A stretch of DNA of 64,000 nt, from positions 342,051-406,050 of the forward strand of contig CAWDGB010000002.1 in assembly GCA_963801715.1 (NCBI GenBank), in the 5' to 3' direction. Source of the DNA: CAVVJA01 sp963801715. Lineage in GTDB: Bacteria; Actinomycetota; Actinomycetes; Mycobacteriales; Jatrophihabitantaceae. The notes beneath the pieces are model-generated. The model was not told the DNA's origin. It was given only the letters and a program-made list of their open reading frames with translations, and made no database searches. Both the position numbers and the translations under genes were made by a program. How positions within the stretch are numbered: the stretch's first letter is position 1; each line of letters begins with the position of its first letter. This document shows, piece by piece, positions 1-8,526 of this stretch.

Positions 1-246
1 GAGGCGGTCGAGAGCGCGCGGCGTCGGCTGCCGTCTCCGGAGCGGTCCGTCATGGCCGCGGCTGCATGGACGATGGCGGACTCGCAGCGCTGGACCCGAG
101 CGCTGCGCGCGGGCCGGTTGGGCCGCTTGGCGGCTCGGCGCCGGGCTCTGCCGCCGCCGCTGTCAGCGTGGGTCGCCGCGCGCGACCTGCCCGAGCCACC
201 GCGAGAGACTTTCCGCGATTGGTGGACGCGCGAGGGTCAGCGATGA
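1..246 (+). CDS. lutB: LutB-like lactate utilisation iron-sulfur protein, C-terminal fragment
   Basis: The reading frame is open from base 1 and ends at TGA 244-246, so only about the last 81 residues are present. The tail (ARDLPEPPRETFRDWW near the end) matches the usual C-terminus of LutB, the cytoplasmic ferredoxin-like subunit of the LutABC L-lactate oxidation complex. The Fe-S ligands would lie upstream, outside the window. The stop codon overlaps the ATG of the next gene in an ATGA junction, which is the expected lutB-lutC coupling. The call rests on the C-terminal resemblance plus the lutC neighbour. Confidence 0.75.
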   Translation, partial: EAVESARRRLPSPERSVMAAAAWTMADSQRWTRALRAGRLGRLAARRRALPPPLSAWVAARDLPEPPRETFRDWWTREGQR

Positions 247-854
247 CCGGCGCTCGGGACGAGATACTCGCTCGGGTGCGGCTGGCCCTCGCCGACCGGC
301 CACAACCGCCACCGCCAGCCCGTGAGTACCGCACCGCGGGCACCGCCGACGCCGATCTGGACCTGTTCGCGGCCCGCGTCCGCGAGTACGGCGCGACCGT
401 CATCCGGACCGGTCCCGGCGACGTTGCGGCGCAGGTGACAGCCGCCCTGCGCCACCGCGGGGCGCGTCGGGTCGTGGTGCCGGCCGGCTTCCCGGTCGAC
501 TGGGAGCCGGAGGCCGAGCTGCTGCGCGACGATCCGCCGTTGACCACGCAAGAGCTCGACACTGTCGACGGAGTGATCACCAGCTGCGCCGTCGCAATCG
601 CCGAGACCGGCACAGTCGTGCTGGATCACGGCGCGGGCCAGGGCCGGCGCGCTCTCACGCTGGTTCCGGACTATCACCTCGTCATCGTCCGAGCCCAGCA
701 GGTGGTGGCCCTGGTACCGGACGGCATCGCGGCCCTGGATCCGGCCCGACCGCAGACCTGGATCAGTGGCCCGAGCGCGACGAGCGACATCGAGCTGCGC
801 CGGGTCGAGGGCGTACACGGCCCCCGAACGCTCGACGTCCTGCTCGCCGGCTGA
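243..854 (+). CDS. lutC: Lactate utilisation protein C (LUD domain)
   Basis: This 203-residue protein carries one LUD/DUF162 domain over nearly its whole length. The typical core is visible: TSCAVAIAETGTVVLDHG around residues 108-125, then LVPDYHLVIV. LutC works with LutA and LutB in cytoplasmic conversion of L-lactate to pyruvate. ATG at 243 overlaps the lutB stop (ATGA), so the two are translationally coupled; longer in-frame extensions upstream run inside lutB and are not needed. Length and domain are normal for the family. The neighbour downstream is convergent, so lutC ends this operon. Confidence 0.9.
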   Translation: MTGARDEILARVRLALADRPQPPPPAREYRTAGTADADLDLFAARVREYGATVIRTGPGDVAAQVTAALRHRGARRVVVPAGFPVDWEPEAELLRDDPPLTTQELDTVDGVITSCAVAIAETGTVVLDHGAGQGRRALTLVPDYHLVIVRAQQVVALVPDGIAALDPARPQTWISGPSATSDIELRRVEGVHGPRTLDVLLAG

Positions 855-869
855 CCAAGTCGACGAGGG

Positions 870-2052
870 TCAGTCGGCCTCGGCGTTCTCGGGCTCGGCC
901 ACCCACGCGGAGAACACCGGCAGGCCGTCCCACGGACTCTCGTCCGACTCAACGGTGGCGACGACGGCGTAGGGATGGCCGAATCGCAATGTCGCGGTTC
1001 GCTTGACGCCGTCGCCACCGAATGCCGCGGCCAGCCGAACGCCGAGGGTAGTGACCGCCGCGGCCTCGAATCCCTCGCGGGAGTAGCGGGCATACGCGGA
1101 CTGCCGCGCGTCGTAATCCCAGTCCCCTTTCGGCAAGAGCGCGATCAGCGCTCCAGCCGCCTCGTCGAACCCGAGACCAGCCACCCCAGCCAGCTCGTGG
1201 TCGCGACCGAGCCGACCACGCCGGCAGCACGGCCACGCAGTCCTCCTGCCGACCGCCCCGGTGGGATGGCGCTTCGGCAATGGTCCACAGCGGCGCATCA
1301 CCGAGCGGCAGGTCGAAGAGCGACGTGCGGGCGGTCGTTCCGGCCGCTGCCTCGTGCGCGGCAGCCAGTACGTCCGCGGTCGCCACTTCGGTGGCGGCGA
1401 TGACGGACGTCACGGCCAGGCCGAGCTCGTCACGGGCCGTGTGGACAGCGACTCGCCCGGCGCGATCGGTCTGCGCGATGTAGCAATCGTGACCGGACTC
1501 CGGGCTGCGCAGCACGCGCTGCAGCGCAGTCGCCCACGGGCTGTCCCCCAGGGCCACGGCCGGCACGACCTCGAACGGGCGTTGCCAGGACACCTTCGTC
1601 GCGAGGGCCGACGCCAGGACAAGGACGACGAGCGGCGTGATCCTGATGGGGAACGCCTCGATCATGCCTTTTGTCCGGTCGCGAGCCCAGGCATCGGCCA
1701 TGGCCTGGGTCGGAACGTCGCCGCGCTCGACCGCGTCGGGGAGACCGGCAAGCCAGCCCCGTAACGCATTCGTCTCAGCGGCGCGCTGATGCCACGCCGC
1801 GACGGCGCTCGCCACGACCGGGTGCGGCTCGTCGAGCAACCGATCGGCCGCTTCCGCGGCCAGATCGACCGGAACCCCCAGGACTTCATCGAGCAGCGCC
1901 CGATTCTCGCCCGCCGCGGCCGGCGCGGCCAGAGCTAGCACCAGCCAGCCGCCGAGTGGTGACGCTACGTGATGAGCGCTGCCGGCAACGGCGTGGAATC
2001 GCTCGGCATAGCGCGACACCGCTGCGGTGAGTTCGGCTGTCGGCACGGTCAT
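870..2052 (-). pseudogene. Serpin-like protein gene, interrupted by a frameshift
   Basis: Two overlapping minus-strand frames together give one protein of about 390 residues. The first frame starts at ATG 2052; near 1200-1215 the sense switches to a second frame that runs to TGA 870. Resemblance to serpins is modest: a TKVSWQRPF segment like the serpin s3A/F-helix region, and a C-terminus (HPYAVVATVE then GLPVFSAWV..P) like the end of the serpin fold after the reactive loop. If a serpin, it would inhibit serine proteases. No signal peptide is visible. Whether the break is real or a sequence error cannot be told here. Alternative: an unrelated actinobacterial hypothetical family. Confidence 0.55.
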
Positions 2053-2290
2053 GGGGCCCAGCCTGCCAGGTCCGGATGGGCATGTCCTGGGCCGTTCGAG
2101 CGGCCGCTCGAGGCGTCGGGAGCTGGTCGCGGCCCGGTCGATTCAGCGACTGCCGCTCATTCGTAATCTTCGAGGCGGTCCGGTCGACGCCCGGGGTCGG
2201 TAGAGTCCCGGGCTCATGAGCGGCATTCGCCGCAGGGGATCGACGGTGCAGGCACTGCGGCCTGCGCGAGTCAGAACGGAGACGAGAGGT

Positions 2291-3922
2291 ATGCGGTTTC
2301 GGCGCACGTACGGCGTGCTCATCGGAGTAACCGCCCTCGCGCTGACGGTCAGCGCGTGTGGCGCCGGCAAGAAAAGCAGTAGCGGCGGTGGTGGTAGCGC
2401 GAGCGGCGCAGGTGGCGGCGGCCCGATCACGGTTGGGACGACCGACAAGGTCACGGCGATCGACCCCGCGGGTTCGTACGACAACGGCTCGCTGCTCGTG
2501 GAGATCCAGACCTACCAATTCCTCATGAGCATCCCGGCCAAGGCGCAAACGCCGCAGCCGGACGCGGCGCAGAGCTGCTCGTTCACCAAACCCACCGAAT
2601 ACACGTGCAAGATGAAGTCCGGCCTCAAGTTCAGCAACGGGGACCCGGTCACCGCCAAGGACGCGGCCTTCAGCTTCCAGCGGGTTGTCAAGATCAACGA
2701 CCCCAACGGTCCGGCGTCCCTGCTCGGCAACATGGCCTCGGTGGCAGCCCCGGACGACAGCACGGTCGTGTTCACCCTCAAGGCGGGTAACGACCAGACC
2801 TGGCCCTACATCCTCGGCACGGCCGCTGGGCCGATCGTCGACAGCAAGGTCTTCCCGGCGGACAAGCTGCTGCCGGATGAGCAAACCGTCGGCTCGGGCC
2901 CGTACAAGATCGCCAGCTACAGCAAGAACCAGCTGGTCCAGTTCGAGGCGAACCCGAACTACGGCGGTCCGTACAAGCCCCAGACGTCCAAGATCGCTCT
3001 GAAGTACTACACCACCGCGTCCAACCTGAAGCTCGACGTGCAGAGCGGCGCCATCGACGTGGCGTGGCGCAGCTTGACGCCGACCGACATCGACAGCCTG
3101 CGCAGCGCGAATGGCGTGAAGGTGCTCACCGGTCCGGGCGGCGAACTGCGGTACATCGTCTTCAACTTCAAGACGATGCCGGGCAACAGCGACGCGCAGA
3201 AGCGCGCGGTCCGACGGGCAATGGCCTACTCGGTCGACCGGCAGTCGCTCTCCGACAAGGTGTACAAGGGCACGTACAAGCCGGCGTACTCGATGGTGCC
3301 CGATGGGGTTCCGTCCCATGTCGACGCGTTCAAGGACGCGTTCGGCTCTGCTCCGGACAAGTCGAAGGCAGCGGCCGAGCTCAAGAACGCCGGCCTGTCG
3401 ACGCCGGTCGCGCTGAACATCGACTACACGACCGACCACTACGGACCTGCGTCGGACGAGGAGTACGGCGAGATCAAGCGACAGCTGGAAGCGACCGGGC
3501 TGTTCAAGGTGAACCTGGCCGCCACCGAGTACACGACGTACAACAAGGAGCGGGTCAAGGACAGCTACCCGATCTACCAGCTCGGCTGGTTCCCCGACTT
3601 CCCGGACGCGGACAACTACCTGACCCCGTTCCTGGTCGAGGACAACTTCGTCCACGCGCACTACTGCGATCCGAAGGCCACCAACCGGCCGTGTGACACG
3701 GACGGTCTCGCCAAGGACCTCTCCACCGAGGCCACCACCCCGGGCGGCGCCCGTACGGCCGCGCTGGCCAACATCCAGAACAAGCTCGCCACCGGCGAGC
3801 TGCCGTACCTGCCCCTGCTCGAGGGGCAGCAGGTCGCCGCCGTGCGATCGAACGTCAATGGCGTCCAGGACACCCTGGACCCGGCGTTCCTGTTCCGGAT
3901 GTGGCTGTTCAGCAAGAGCTGA
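2291..3922 (+). CDS. ABC transporter substrate-binding lipoprotein, family 5 (oligopeptide type)
   Basis: The 543-residue protein begins with a lipoprotein signal peptide (MRFRRTYGVLIGVTALALTVSAC) whose lipobox LTVSAC places the lipidated Cys at about residue 23, followed by a Gly/Ser linker. The rest is a family-5 extracellular solute-binding domain (PDAAQSC, then LKFSNGDPVTAKDAAFSF, typical of DppA/OppA proteins). It would sit on the outer face of the membrane and deliver peptides or similar solutes to the permeases encoded next. ATG 2291 is chosen because GGAGA lies 8 bases upstream and the signal peptide starts there; an in-frame ATG at 2216 would add a non-signal leader. First gene of the 2291-8470 operon. 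Confidence 0.9.
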   Translation: MRFRRTYGVLIGVTALALTVSACGAGKKSSSGGGGSASGAGGGGPITVGTTDKVTAIDPAGSYDNGSLLVEIQTYQFLMSIPAKAQTPQPDAAQSCSFTKPTEYTCKMKSGLKFSNGDPVTAKDAAFSFQRVVKINDPNGPASLLGNMASVAAPDDSTVVFTLKAGNDQTWPYILGTAAGPIVDSKVFPADKLLPDEQTVGSGPYKIASYSKNQLVQFEANPNYGGPYKPQTSKIALKYYTTASNLKLDVQSGAIDVAWRSLTPTDIDSLRSANGVKVLTGPGGELRYIVFNFKTMPGNSDAQKRAVRRAMAYSVDRQSLSDKVYKGTYKPAYSMVPDGVPSHVDAFKDAFGSAPDKSKAAAELKNAGLSTPVALNIDYTTDHYGPASDEEYGEIKRQLEATGLFKVNLAATEYTTYNKERVKDSYPIYQLGWFPDFPDADNYLTPFLVEDNFVHAHYCDPKATNRPCDTDGLAKDLSTEATTPGGARTAALANIQNKLATGELPYLPLLEGQQVAAVRSNVNGVQDTLDPAFLFRMWLFSKS

Positions 3923-3937
3923 GCGACGGGTACGGTC

Positions 3938-3975
3938 ACGGAGCAGGCGGGCGGTAAATCGCTCGCCCGCTCCGT
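3938..3975 (+). terminator. Strong intra-operon hairpin after the binding-protein gene
   Basis: Bases 3940-3953 pair with 3960-3973 with one mismatch (A3945 against C3968), closing a 6-base loop; C3939-G3974 and A3938-T3975 extend the stem. There is no T-run. It lies 16 bases after the binding-protein stop and 40 bases before the first permease start. Such a hairpin fits partial termination or 3'-end protection, letting the binding protein be made in excess over the membrane subunits. The stem is seen; the function is inferred. Confidence 0.7.
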
Positions 3976-4014
3976 CGTCCGCGACGTCGTCCAGCTGACG
4001 GGAGCCGCTCGATC

Positions 4015-5061
4015 ATGGCCACCACCACGAAGAGCTCATCCGGGTCCCTGCGCACTTATCTGATTACTCGGCTGCTGCTCGTCATCCCCATGGTGTGGAT
4101 CCTGATCACCCTGGTGTTCTTCGTCATGCGGGTGATCGGGGATCCGATCGAGTCGGCGTTCGGCGGGCGGCTCCCGCCTCAAGAGATCGCGATCCGCCGG
4201 CACAACGCGGGACTGGATCGCCCGATCCTGAGCCAGTACTGGGATTACCTGGTCGGCGTGCTGCACGGCGACTTCGGTCACACGCTGACCGACAACCAAG
4301 CGGTCAGCACGGTGATCATCACCAAAGGCGCGGCGACCCTCGAGCTGACCTTCTGGGCGCTGATCGTCGCGCTTGCCGTCGGCATCCCGCTCGGTCGTGT
4401 GGCCGCCCGCTATCGGGATCGGCCGCCAGATGTTGGACTGCGACTCTTCGCGGTACTCGCGTACGCGACGCCGGTGTTCTTCTTCGGGTTGTTGCTCAAA
4501 TTGCTGTTCTCGATCAAGCTCGGCTGGCTACCGGCCTCCGGGCGGGCCAGCACAAACGTCGAACTCGCCATCCAGAACGTGTCGCCGAAGACGAACATCT
4601 TCCTCATCGACGCCATCCTGTACGGCGACTCCAGCTACGTCATCGACGTGCTCAAGCACGCCGTGCTGCCCGCGCTGACCCTTGGCCTACTAACCGCTGG
4701 CGTCTTCCTCCGGCTGGTCCGAGTGAACCTGTTACAGACAATGCGATCGGACTACGTCGAGGCGGCCCGGGCTCGGGGCGTTCCGGAGCGGCGCGTGATG
4801 CGTAAGCATGCCTTCCGGAACGCGATGATTCCGGTCGTCACTGTCATGGGACTGCAGATTGCCGTACTTCTCGGCGGCGCCGTACTCACCGAGCGGACCT
4901 TCGAGTGGCAGGGCCTCGGCAACGCGCTCACCGACTACATCGTGCAGCGGGACTACCTCGCCGTGCAGGGGATCGTCACCGCGGTCGCGATCATCGTCGC
5001 CATCATCAGCTTCGTAATCGACGTCATCGCGGCCGTCATCGACCCGCGAGTGAGGTACTGA
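4015..5061 (+). CDS. ABC transporter permease, DppB/OppB type
   Basis: A 348-residue inner-membrane permease of the binding-protein-dependent (BPD) transport family. An N-terminal membrane segment (LLLVIPMVWILITLVFFVM) is followed by a periplasmic region and about five more membrane segments. The EAA loop that docks to the ATPase is visible as EAARARGVPERRVMRKHAFRNA (about residues 243-265). It forms the translocation pore with the next gene's product. The stop TGA overlaps the next start by one base (TGATG). Normal length for DppB. Confidence 0.93.
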   Translation: MATTTKSSSGSLRTYLITRLLLVIPMVWILITLVFFVMRVIGDPIESAFGGRLPPQEIAIRRHNAGLDRPILSQYWDYLVGVLHGDFGHTLTDNQAVSTVIITKGAATLELTFWALIVALAVGIPLGRVAARYRDRPPDVGLRLFAVLAYATPVFFFGLLLKLLFSIKLGWLPASGRASTNVELAIQNVSPKTNIFLIDAILYGDSSYVIDVLKHAVLPALTLGLLTAGVFLRLVRVNLLQTMRSDYVEAARARGVPERRVMRKHAFRNAMIPVVTVMGLQIAVLLGGAVLTERTFEWQGLGNALTDYIVQRDYLAVQGIVTAVAIIVAIISFVIDVIAAVIDPRVRY

Positions 5062-6062
5062 TGACTACCGCGCTTCCCGAGAGCGCGCAGACCGAAGCCG
5101 TCATCGAGCGGCGGCTGACTCGCATCCCCGGGCTGGCGGCGCTGCGGGCGACGGCCGGGTTCCAGCGGGGCATGCTCCTGGCCGGGGTGCTGCTGGTGCT
5201 GTTCTTCGTGGTCGTGGCCGTCTTTGCCGGGTTGATTGCCCCGTACGGGTTCAACCAGGCATCCGCCAACGGCGTCGACTTCCCGACCCTGGCGCCTCCG
5301 TCGGCGCAACACTGGTTCGGCACGACGGTCAGCGGCACCGACGTGTTCTCCCGGGTCGTCTACGGCGCCCGGACCGCGCTCGAGGTCATCGTGCTGGCCG
5401 TCTCCTTGTCGATCGTCGTAGGGGTGCCGCTCGGGTTGATATCCGGCTACCGCGGCGGCTGGCTCGACCGGGCGCTGGTGCTCATCACCGACGCGCTGTT
5501 CGCGTTCCCGACCCTGCTGCTCGCGATCGTGATCTCGATTGCCATCGCCAGTGGCCAGAGCAGCGCGACGGGCGGGATCGCCTCGGCCGCCGTCGCTATC
5601 ACCGTGGTGTACGTGCCGCAGTACTTCCGGGTCGTTCGCAACGCGACCGTCGCCGCCCGCGAGGAGCCCTACGCCGAAGCGGCGCGGGCGCTCGGCGCCC
5701 CGCCGCGGGTCGTCATGGTGCGCTACGTCTTCGCCAATGTCGTGCAAACCGTGCCGATCATCGCCACGCTCAATGCCGGCGACGCGATCCTCACCCTGGC
5801 CGGTCTGGGTTTCCTCGGTTTCGGCATCGAGCCATCGTCTGCGGCCGAGTGGGGCTATGACGTGAGCAAGGCGGTGCCGGATACCGCCGCGGGCATCTGG
5901 TGGACGGGCCTGTTCCCTGGGCTCGCCATCGTGCTGATCGTGCTCGGCGTAACGCTCGTCGGCGAGAGCCTCAATGACGTCCTGAACCCGGTATTGCGAA
6001 CCACTCGGCTCCCGCGAGTGGTGCTGCCGAGGCGCCGAGCGGATGCGGACGCCGCATCGTGA
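5061..6062 (+). CDS. ABC transporter permease, DppC/OppC type
   Basis: A 333-residue permease with the layout of DppC: a cytoplasmic N-terminal tail, one membrane segment (GMLLAGVLLVLFFVVVAVFA), a periplasmic stretch with the family motif HWFGTTVSGTDVFSRVVYGA, then the BPD permease domain with an EAA loop (YAEAARALGAPPRVVMVRY). It pairs with the DppB-like permease. ATG 5061 overlaps the previous stop, and its own TGA (6060-6062) overlaps the GTG start of the ATPase gene, so the cistrons are coupled. No unusual features. Confidence 0.93.
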   Translation: MTTALPESAQTEAVIERRLTRIPGLAALRATAGFQRGMLLAGVLLVLFFVVVAVFAGLIAPYGFNQASANGVDFPTLAPPSAQHWFGTTVSGTDVFSRVVYGARTALEVIVLAVSLSIVVGVPLGLISGYRGGWLDRALVLITDALFAFPTLLLAIVISIAIASGQSSATGGIASAAVAITVVYVPQYFRVVRNATVAAREEPYAEAARALGAPPRVVMVRYVFANVVQTVPIIATLNAGDAILTLAGLGFLGFGIEPSSAAEWGYDVSKAVPDTAAGIWWTGLFPGLAIVLIVLGVTLVGESLNDVLNPVLRTTRLPRVVLPRRRADADAAS

Positions 6063-8470
6063 ACGAGCAGCGTCGAAAACGCTCGCGGGACGACCACGAA
6101 GCAGCCGTCAGCGCGATCGAGATAGAGGCGGTGCCGACAGGTCCGCGTGACAGCGAGGACATTCTGCGAGTGAGCGACCTGCGAATTTGGTACGCGGGCA
6201 CGAAGGGGCCGGTCCAGGCGGTCGATGGAGTGAGCTTCGCGCTGCGCCCGGGCGAGGTGCTGGGACTCGTCGGTGAGTCGGGCTGCGGCAAGTCGACCCT
6301 GGGCCGCGGTCTGATGGGCTTGCTCCCGCGCGGGGCGGCCATCGACGGTGAGCTGGTCTTTGCCGGCACCGATCTGCTGCGGCTGCCTCCCAAAGAGCGG
6401 GACAGGTTACGTGGCGCCGGAATGGGGTTGATCTTCCAGGAGCCGATGACCCGGCTGGATCCCCTAATGCGGATAAGCGACCACTTCACTGAGGAATTGA
6501 AGGTGCACGAACCTGATCTCTCCCGCCGTGAGGCCCGCGACCGCGCGCTGGAAGCGCTACGCGCCCTGGGCATCCCGCCGACCCGCTATCGGAACTATCC
6601 GCATGAGTTCTCCGGTGGCATGCGGCAACGGATCATGATCGCGCTGGCACTCGCGCTGCGACCCAAGTTCATCGTCGCGGACGAGCCCACGACGGCCCTG
6701 GATGTGCTGGTCGAGGCGCAGATCCTGCGCATTCTCGCCGACATCCGCGTGCGTTACTCCGCCGCCATCCTGCTCATCACGCACAACCTGGGGATTATCG
6801 CGGAGGCCTGTGACCGGGTTGCGGTGATGTACGCCGGCAAGATCGTCGAACAGGGTCCGGTGCGCGAGATTTTCGCCGAACCGCGCCATCCGTACACGCA
6901 GGAGCTGCTGCGCTCGACGATCTCGCTCACCACCCAGATCTTGCACTCCATCCCCGGCGCGCCGCCGGATCTGGTCGATCCGCCACCCGCGTGCCGGTTC
7001 CACCCGCGCTGCCCGCACGCCATGCACGTTTGTGCAACCCGCCAGCCCCCGCAGTTCGGCGAGTCGGGTCACGTCGCGGACTGTTGGCTGCTCAGCGATC
7101 ACCTCCCGTCGCTGACCGGCAACCGTTGCGCCGAGCGGAGGTGGCTGTTGCCGACGAAGCCTGAGCCGACGACGGTGGACGAACTCGTCCCGGGCGAACC
7201 GCTGATCAGCGTTCGCGACCTGCGGGTTGCATACGCGCTCCGGACCAACGCTGCGGCTCGCCTTCTCGGCGGCTCGTCCGGCATGGTGCACGCCATTGAC
7301 GGAGTCGACTTCGATCTCGCACCGGGCGAGGTGCTCGGCGTCGTCGGCGAGTCCGGTTCTGGCAAGTCGACCCTCGGCCGTGCGTTGCTCGGACTCGTCC
7401 GGCCGAGCTCCGGAAGCATCCGCTACCGCGGCCAGGAACTGACAGGCCTGTCGGAGTCGCGGCTGCGCCCGCTCCGCCGCAAGCTCCAGATGGTCTTCCA
7501 GGACCCGCACGCCTCACTGAACCCATCGATGACCATCGGTCGGGCGATCAGCGATGTCCTGCGCATTCACGGACTGCACAAGAACGATCGCCCCGAAGCG
7601 GTGGATGCGGCTCTCGAGCGAGTCGGGCTCGCTCCGGCCGGCCGGTTCACCCCGAAGTATCCGTCCGAGCTGTCCGGCGGCCAGAAGCAGCGAGCCGTCA
7701 TCGCCCGAGCGATTGCCCTGGGGCCGGAATTGCTGGTGGCCGACGAACCGATCTCGATGCTCGACATGAGCGTCCGGGCGAAGATCCTGGGATTGCTCGA
7801 CGAGCTACGCCGGGATCTCGGCCTTACTTTCGTCTACATCACCCACGATCTGGCCAGCGCACGGTTCTTCGCCAACCGCATCGCGATCATGTACTTGGGC
7901 AAGATCGTCGAGACTGGGCCTACCGCAGAGATCTTCGATCACCCACGGCACCCCTACACGCAGGCCTTGCTGCGCGCCATTCCTGATCCGGACCCATCAC
8001 GTGGAGTCGCGCGCGACCTTCCTCGGGGCGAGGTTCCGGATGCGGTACGCCCGCCGGCCGGCTGCCCGTTCCACCCTCGGTGCCCGTCCGTGCTCCCGTA
8101 CTGCGGCTGGGAGGCTCGTGACCTGGGCATGGTTTTCGAGCAGCGCTGGACTTCGGTCACCCCGGAGGAGTTCGCTCGGGAGTCACGCCTGGTCGGCAAT
8201 GTCGATCAGCTCTCTGCCGTCGAGCGCTCGGACCGAGCCGCAGAAGTTCGCCCGGGCTCCGGGTCCGCACAAGAGCTGCTCGAGCTACTGGAGGTAGCGC
8301 GCGCGGCCAATCCGGATGAACCGTTCTGGCAGAGCGTGCGGGAGATGCGCGCGAACGGCGGCGCGGTGGCCATCACGTTTGTCCCCCGCGTCGTCCCGCA
8401 GTTGCTACCCGTCGCCGACACGCAGGTAAAGGTCAGCTGCCACCTGCACCATCCCATTGGCGAGTCGTAG
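6059..8470 (+). CDS. Fused double ABC ATPase (DppD-DppF type) of the peptide transporter
   Basis: One 803-residue polypeptide carries two complete ABC ATPase domains. Domain 1 has Walker A GESGCGKST at about 72-80, signature FSGGMRQR near 184 and Walker B IVADEPT near 205. Domain 2 has Walker A GESGSGKST near 430, signature LSGGQKQR near 537 and Walker B LVADEP near 558. Each is followed by the oligopeptide-ABC C-terminal motif (CRFHPRCP and CPFHPRCP). About 105 extra residues follow the second motif. In many bacteria these are two genes. Start GTG 6059 overlaps the permease stop (GTGA). It powers import by the permeases encoded just upstream. Confidence 0.92.
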   Translation: MNEQRRKRSRDDHEAAVSAIEIEAVPTGPRDSEDILRVSDLRIWYAGTKGPVQAVDGVSFALRPGEVLGLVGESGCGKSTLGRGLMGLLPRGAAIDGELVFAGTDLLRLPPKERDRLRGAGMGLIFQEPMTRLDPLMRISDHFTEELKVHEPDLSRREARDRALEALRALGIPPTRYRNYPHEFSGGMRQRIMIALALALRPKFIVADEPTTALDVLVEAQILRILADIRVRYSAAILLITHNLGIIAEACDRVAVMYAGKIVEQGPVREIFAEPRHPYTQELLRSTISLTTQILHSIPGAPPDLVDPPPACRFHPRCPHAMHVCATRQPPQFGESGHVADCWLLSDHLPSLTGNRCAERRWLLPTKPEPTTVDELVPGEPLISVRDLRVAYALRTNAAARLLGGSSGMVHAIDGVDFDLAPGEVLGVVGESGSGKSTLGRALLGLVRPSSGSIRYRGQELTGLSESRLRPLRRKLQMVFQDPHASLNPSMTIGRAISDVLRIHGLHKNDRPEAVDAALERVGLAPAGRFTPKYPSELSGGQKQRAVIARAIALGPELLVADEPISMLDMSVRAKILGLLDELRRDLGLTFVYITHDLASARFFANRIAIMYLGKIVETGPTAEIFDHPRHPYTQALLRAIPDPDPSRGVARDLPRGEVPDAVRPPAGCPFHPRCPSVLPYCGWEARDLGMVFEQRWTSVTPEEFARESRLVGNVDQLSAVERSDRAAEVRPGSGSAQELLELLEVARAANPDEPFWQSVREMRANGGAVAITFVPRVVPQLLPVADTQVKVSCHLHHPIGES

Positions 8471-8526
8471 CTGGCACACAGAATTCACCCAGAATCTTCA
8501 CAGCGATTCCGGGCATGCTGATAGTC

